Shown here: positions 21,378-21,653 of the stretch, piece after piece
How positions within the stretch are numbered: position 1 is the stretch's first letter
How the letters are laid out: every line of letters starts with the position of its first letter
Assembly (NCBI GenBank): GCA_002425685.1
Contig: DIMS01000101.1
Coordinates: forward strand, 282-21,934
Length of the DNA stretch: 21,653 nucleotides
Source: Synergistaceae bacterium UBA5560
GTDB lineage: Bacteria; Synergistota; Synergistia; Synergistales; Aminiphilaceae
Reading direction: 5' to 3'
The notes under the pieces: generated by a model
Database searches by the model: none
Told to the model about the DNA's origin: nothing
Seen by the model: only the letters and a program-made list of their open reading frames with translations
Position numbers and translations under genes: made by a program

Positions 21378-21653
21378 TCACCGGAGCACGTCTGCCGATG
21401 CCGGAACGGAAAGGGTGGTTTTGAACACGATCACCGCTTCCCCCCGGATCTTCACCGTCTCCGGTTCACCGTTCCTGACGTGCACTTCCACGTGTACCTT
21501 TCCGGGGCGGCCGATCTTTTCGCCCTGAAAACCCGTGAAACGCAGGACGCCATCGTTCCCGGGCCGGGCCAGCCCGAAACGGACCAGGTAGCCTCCGAGC
21601 GGCCCATGGGCGTTTCCCGTGACGGGGTCCTCGGCCACGCCGATCGCCGGGGC
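21378..21653 (-). CDS. PhzF-family protein, C-terminal part (truncated by window edge)
   Basis: The last 91 residues of a PhzF-like isomerase/epimerase-fold protein; the frame is open through the window edge, so the N-terminal part lies outside. The family landmark GVAEDPVTGNAHGPLGGYL is near the visible start, followed by FTGFQGEKIGRPGKVHVEV and a C-terminal strand ending VIVFKTTLSVPASADVLR. Most members are about 260-300 residues long and many have no known substrate; only a few take part in phenazine synthesis, and nothing here suggests that pathway. It is in the same direction as the dehydrogenase, 175 bases upstream of it, with a palindrome in between. Confidence 0.88.
   Translation of the reverse strand, partial: APAIGVAEDPVTGNAHGPLGGYLVRFGLARPGNDGVLRFTGFQGEKIGRPGKVHVEVHVRNGEPETVKIRGEAVIVFKTTLSVPASADVLR

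Overview
The window is GC-rich (by eye above 60%) bacterial DNA, densely coding on both strands. Several genes point to a strictly anaerobic fermenter: a very large CoA-enzyme activase/dehydratase-type Fe-S protein, two iron-containing alcohol dehydrogenases, an FmdE-family protein and a PLP-dependent decarboxylase. Together they suggest an amino-acid-fermenting anaerobe, most likely of the Synergistota. That placement is inferred from gene content; there is no rRNA or other phylogenetic marker.

Left part (1-4857). The 3' end of a chemoreceptor gene closes with a strong hairpin. A gene-free stretch holding a structured repeat follows. An fmdE-like gene (minus strand) is then divergent from a three-gene FecBCD-type metal/metal-chelate ABC importer (binding protein, permease, ATPase) with very tight spacing.

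Middle (4923-12699). A 1555-residue two-headed activase/dehydratase-like protein runs on the minus strand. An 819-bp gene-free interval after it carries a second copy of the structured repeat. Next come an iron-containing alcohol dehydrogenase and, overlapping it by 14 bases, a PAS plus HD-GYP signalling protein with a changed HD motif (HDMGL for HDxGK).

Right part (13030-19905). A cassette with its own promoter encodes a MarR-type regulator and two overlapping half-transporters that form an asymmetric ABC exporter: one half has a degenerate Walker B and H-loop, the other has LSQGQ. A class I methyltransferase follows, and then a PLP decarboxylase behind a leader with an 11-bp hairpin. This looks like an efflux/resistance-type module and has visibly softer, more AT-tolerant codon choice than the left part. 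A second iron-containing alcohol dehydrogenase, read from a TTG start, and the C-terminal end of a PhzF-family protein close the window, both on the minus strand.

The least explained item is the pair of intergenic repeats (core 749-903 and 10055-10208). They share about 68% identity by hand alignment over about 155 columns and have hairpins with compensating changes. They are either a structured RNA or a decayed mobile or coding sequence. No tRNA, rRNA, CRISPR array or intact transposase was seen.
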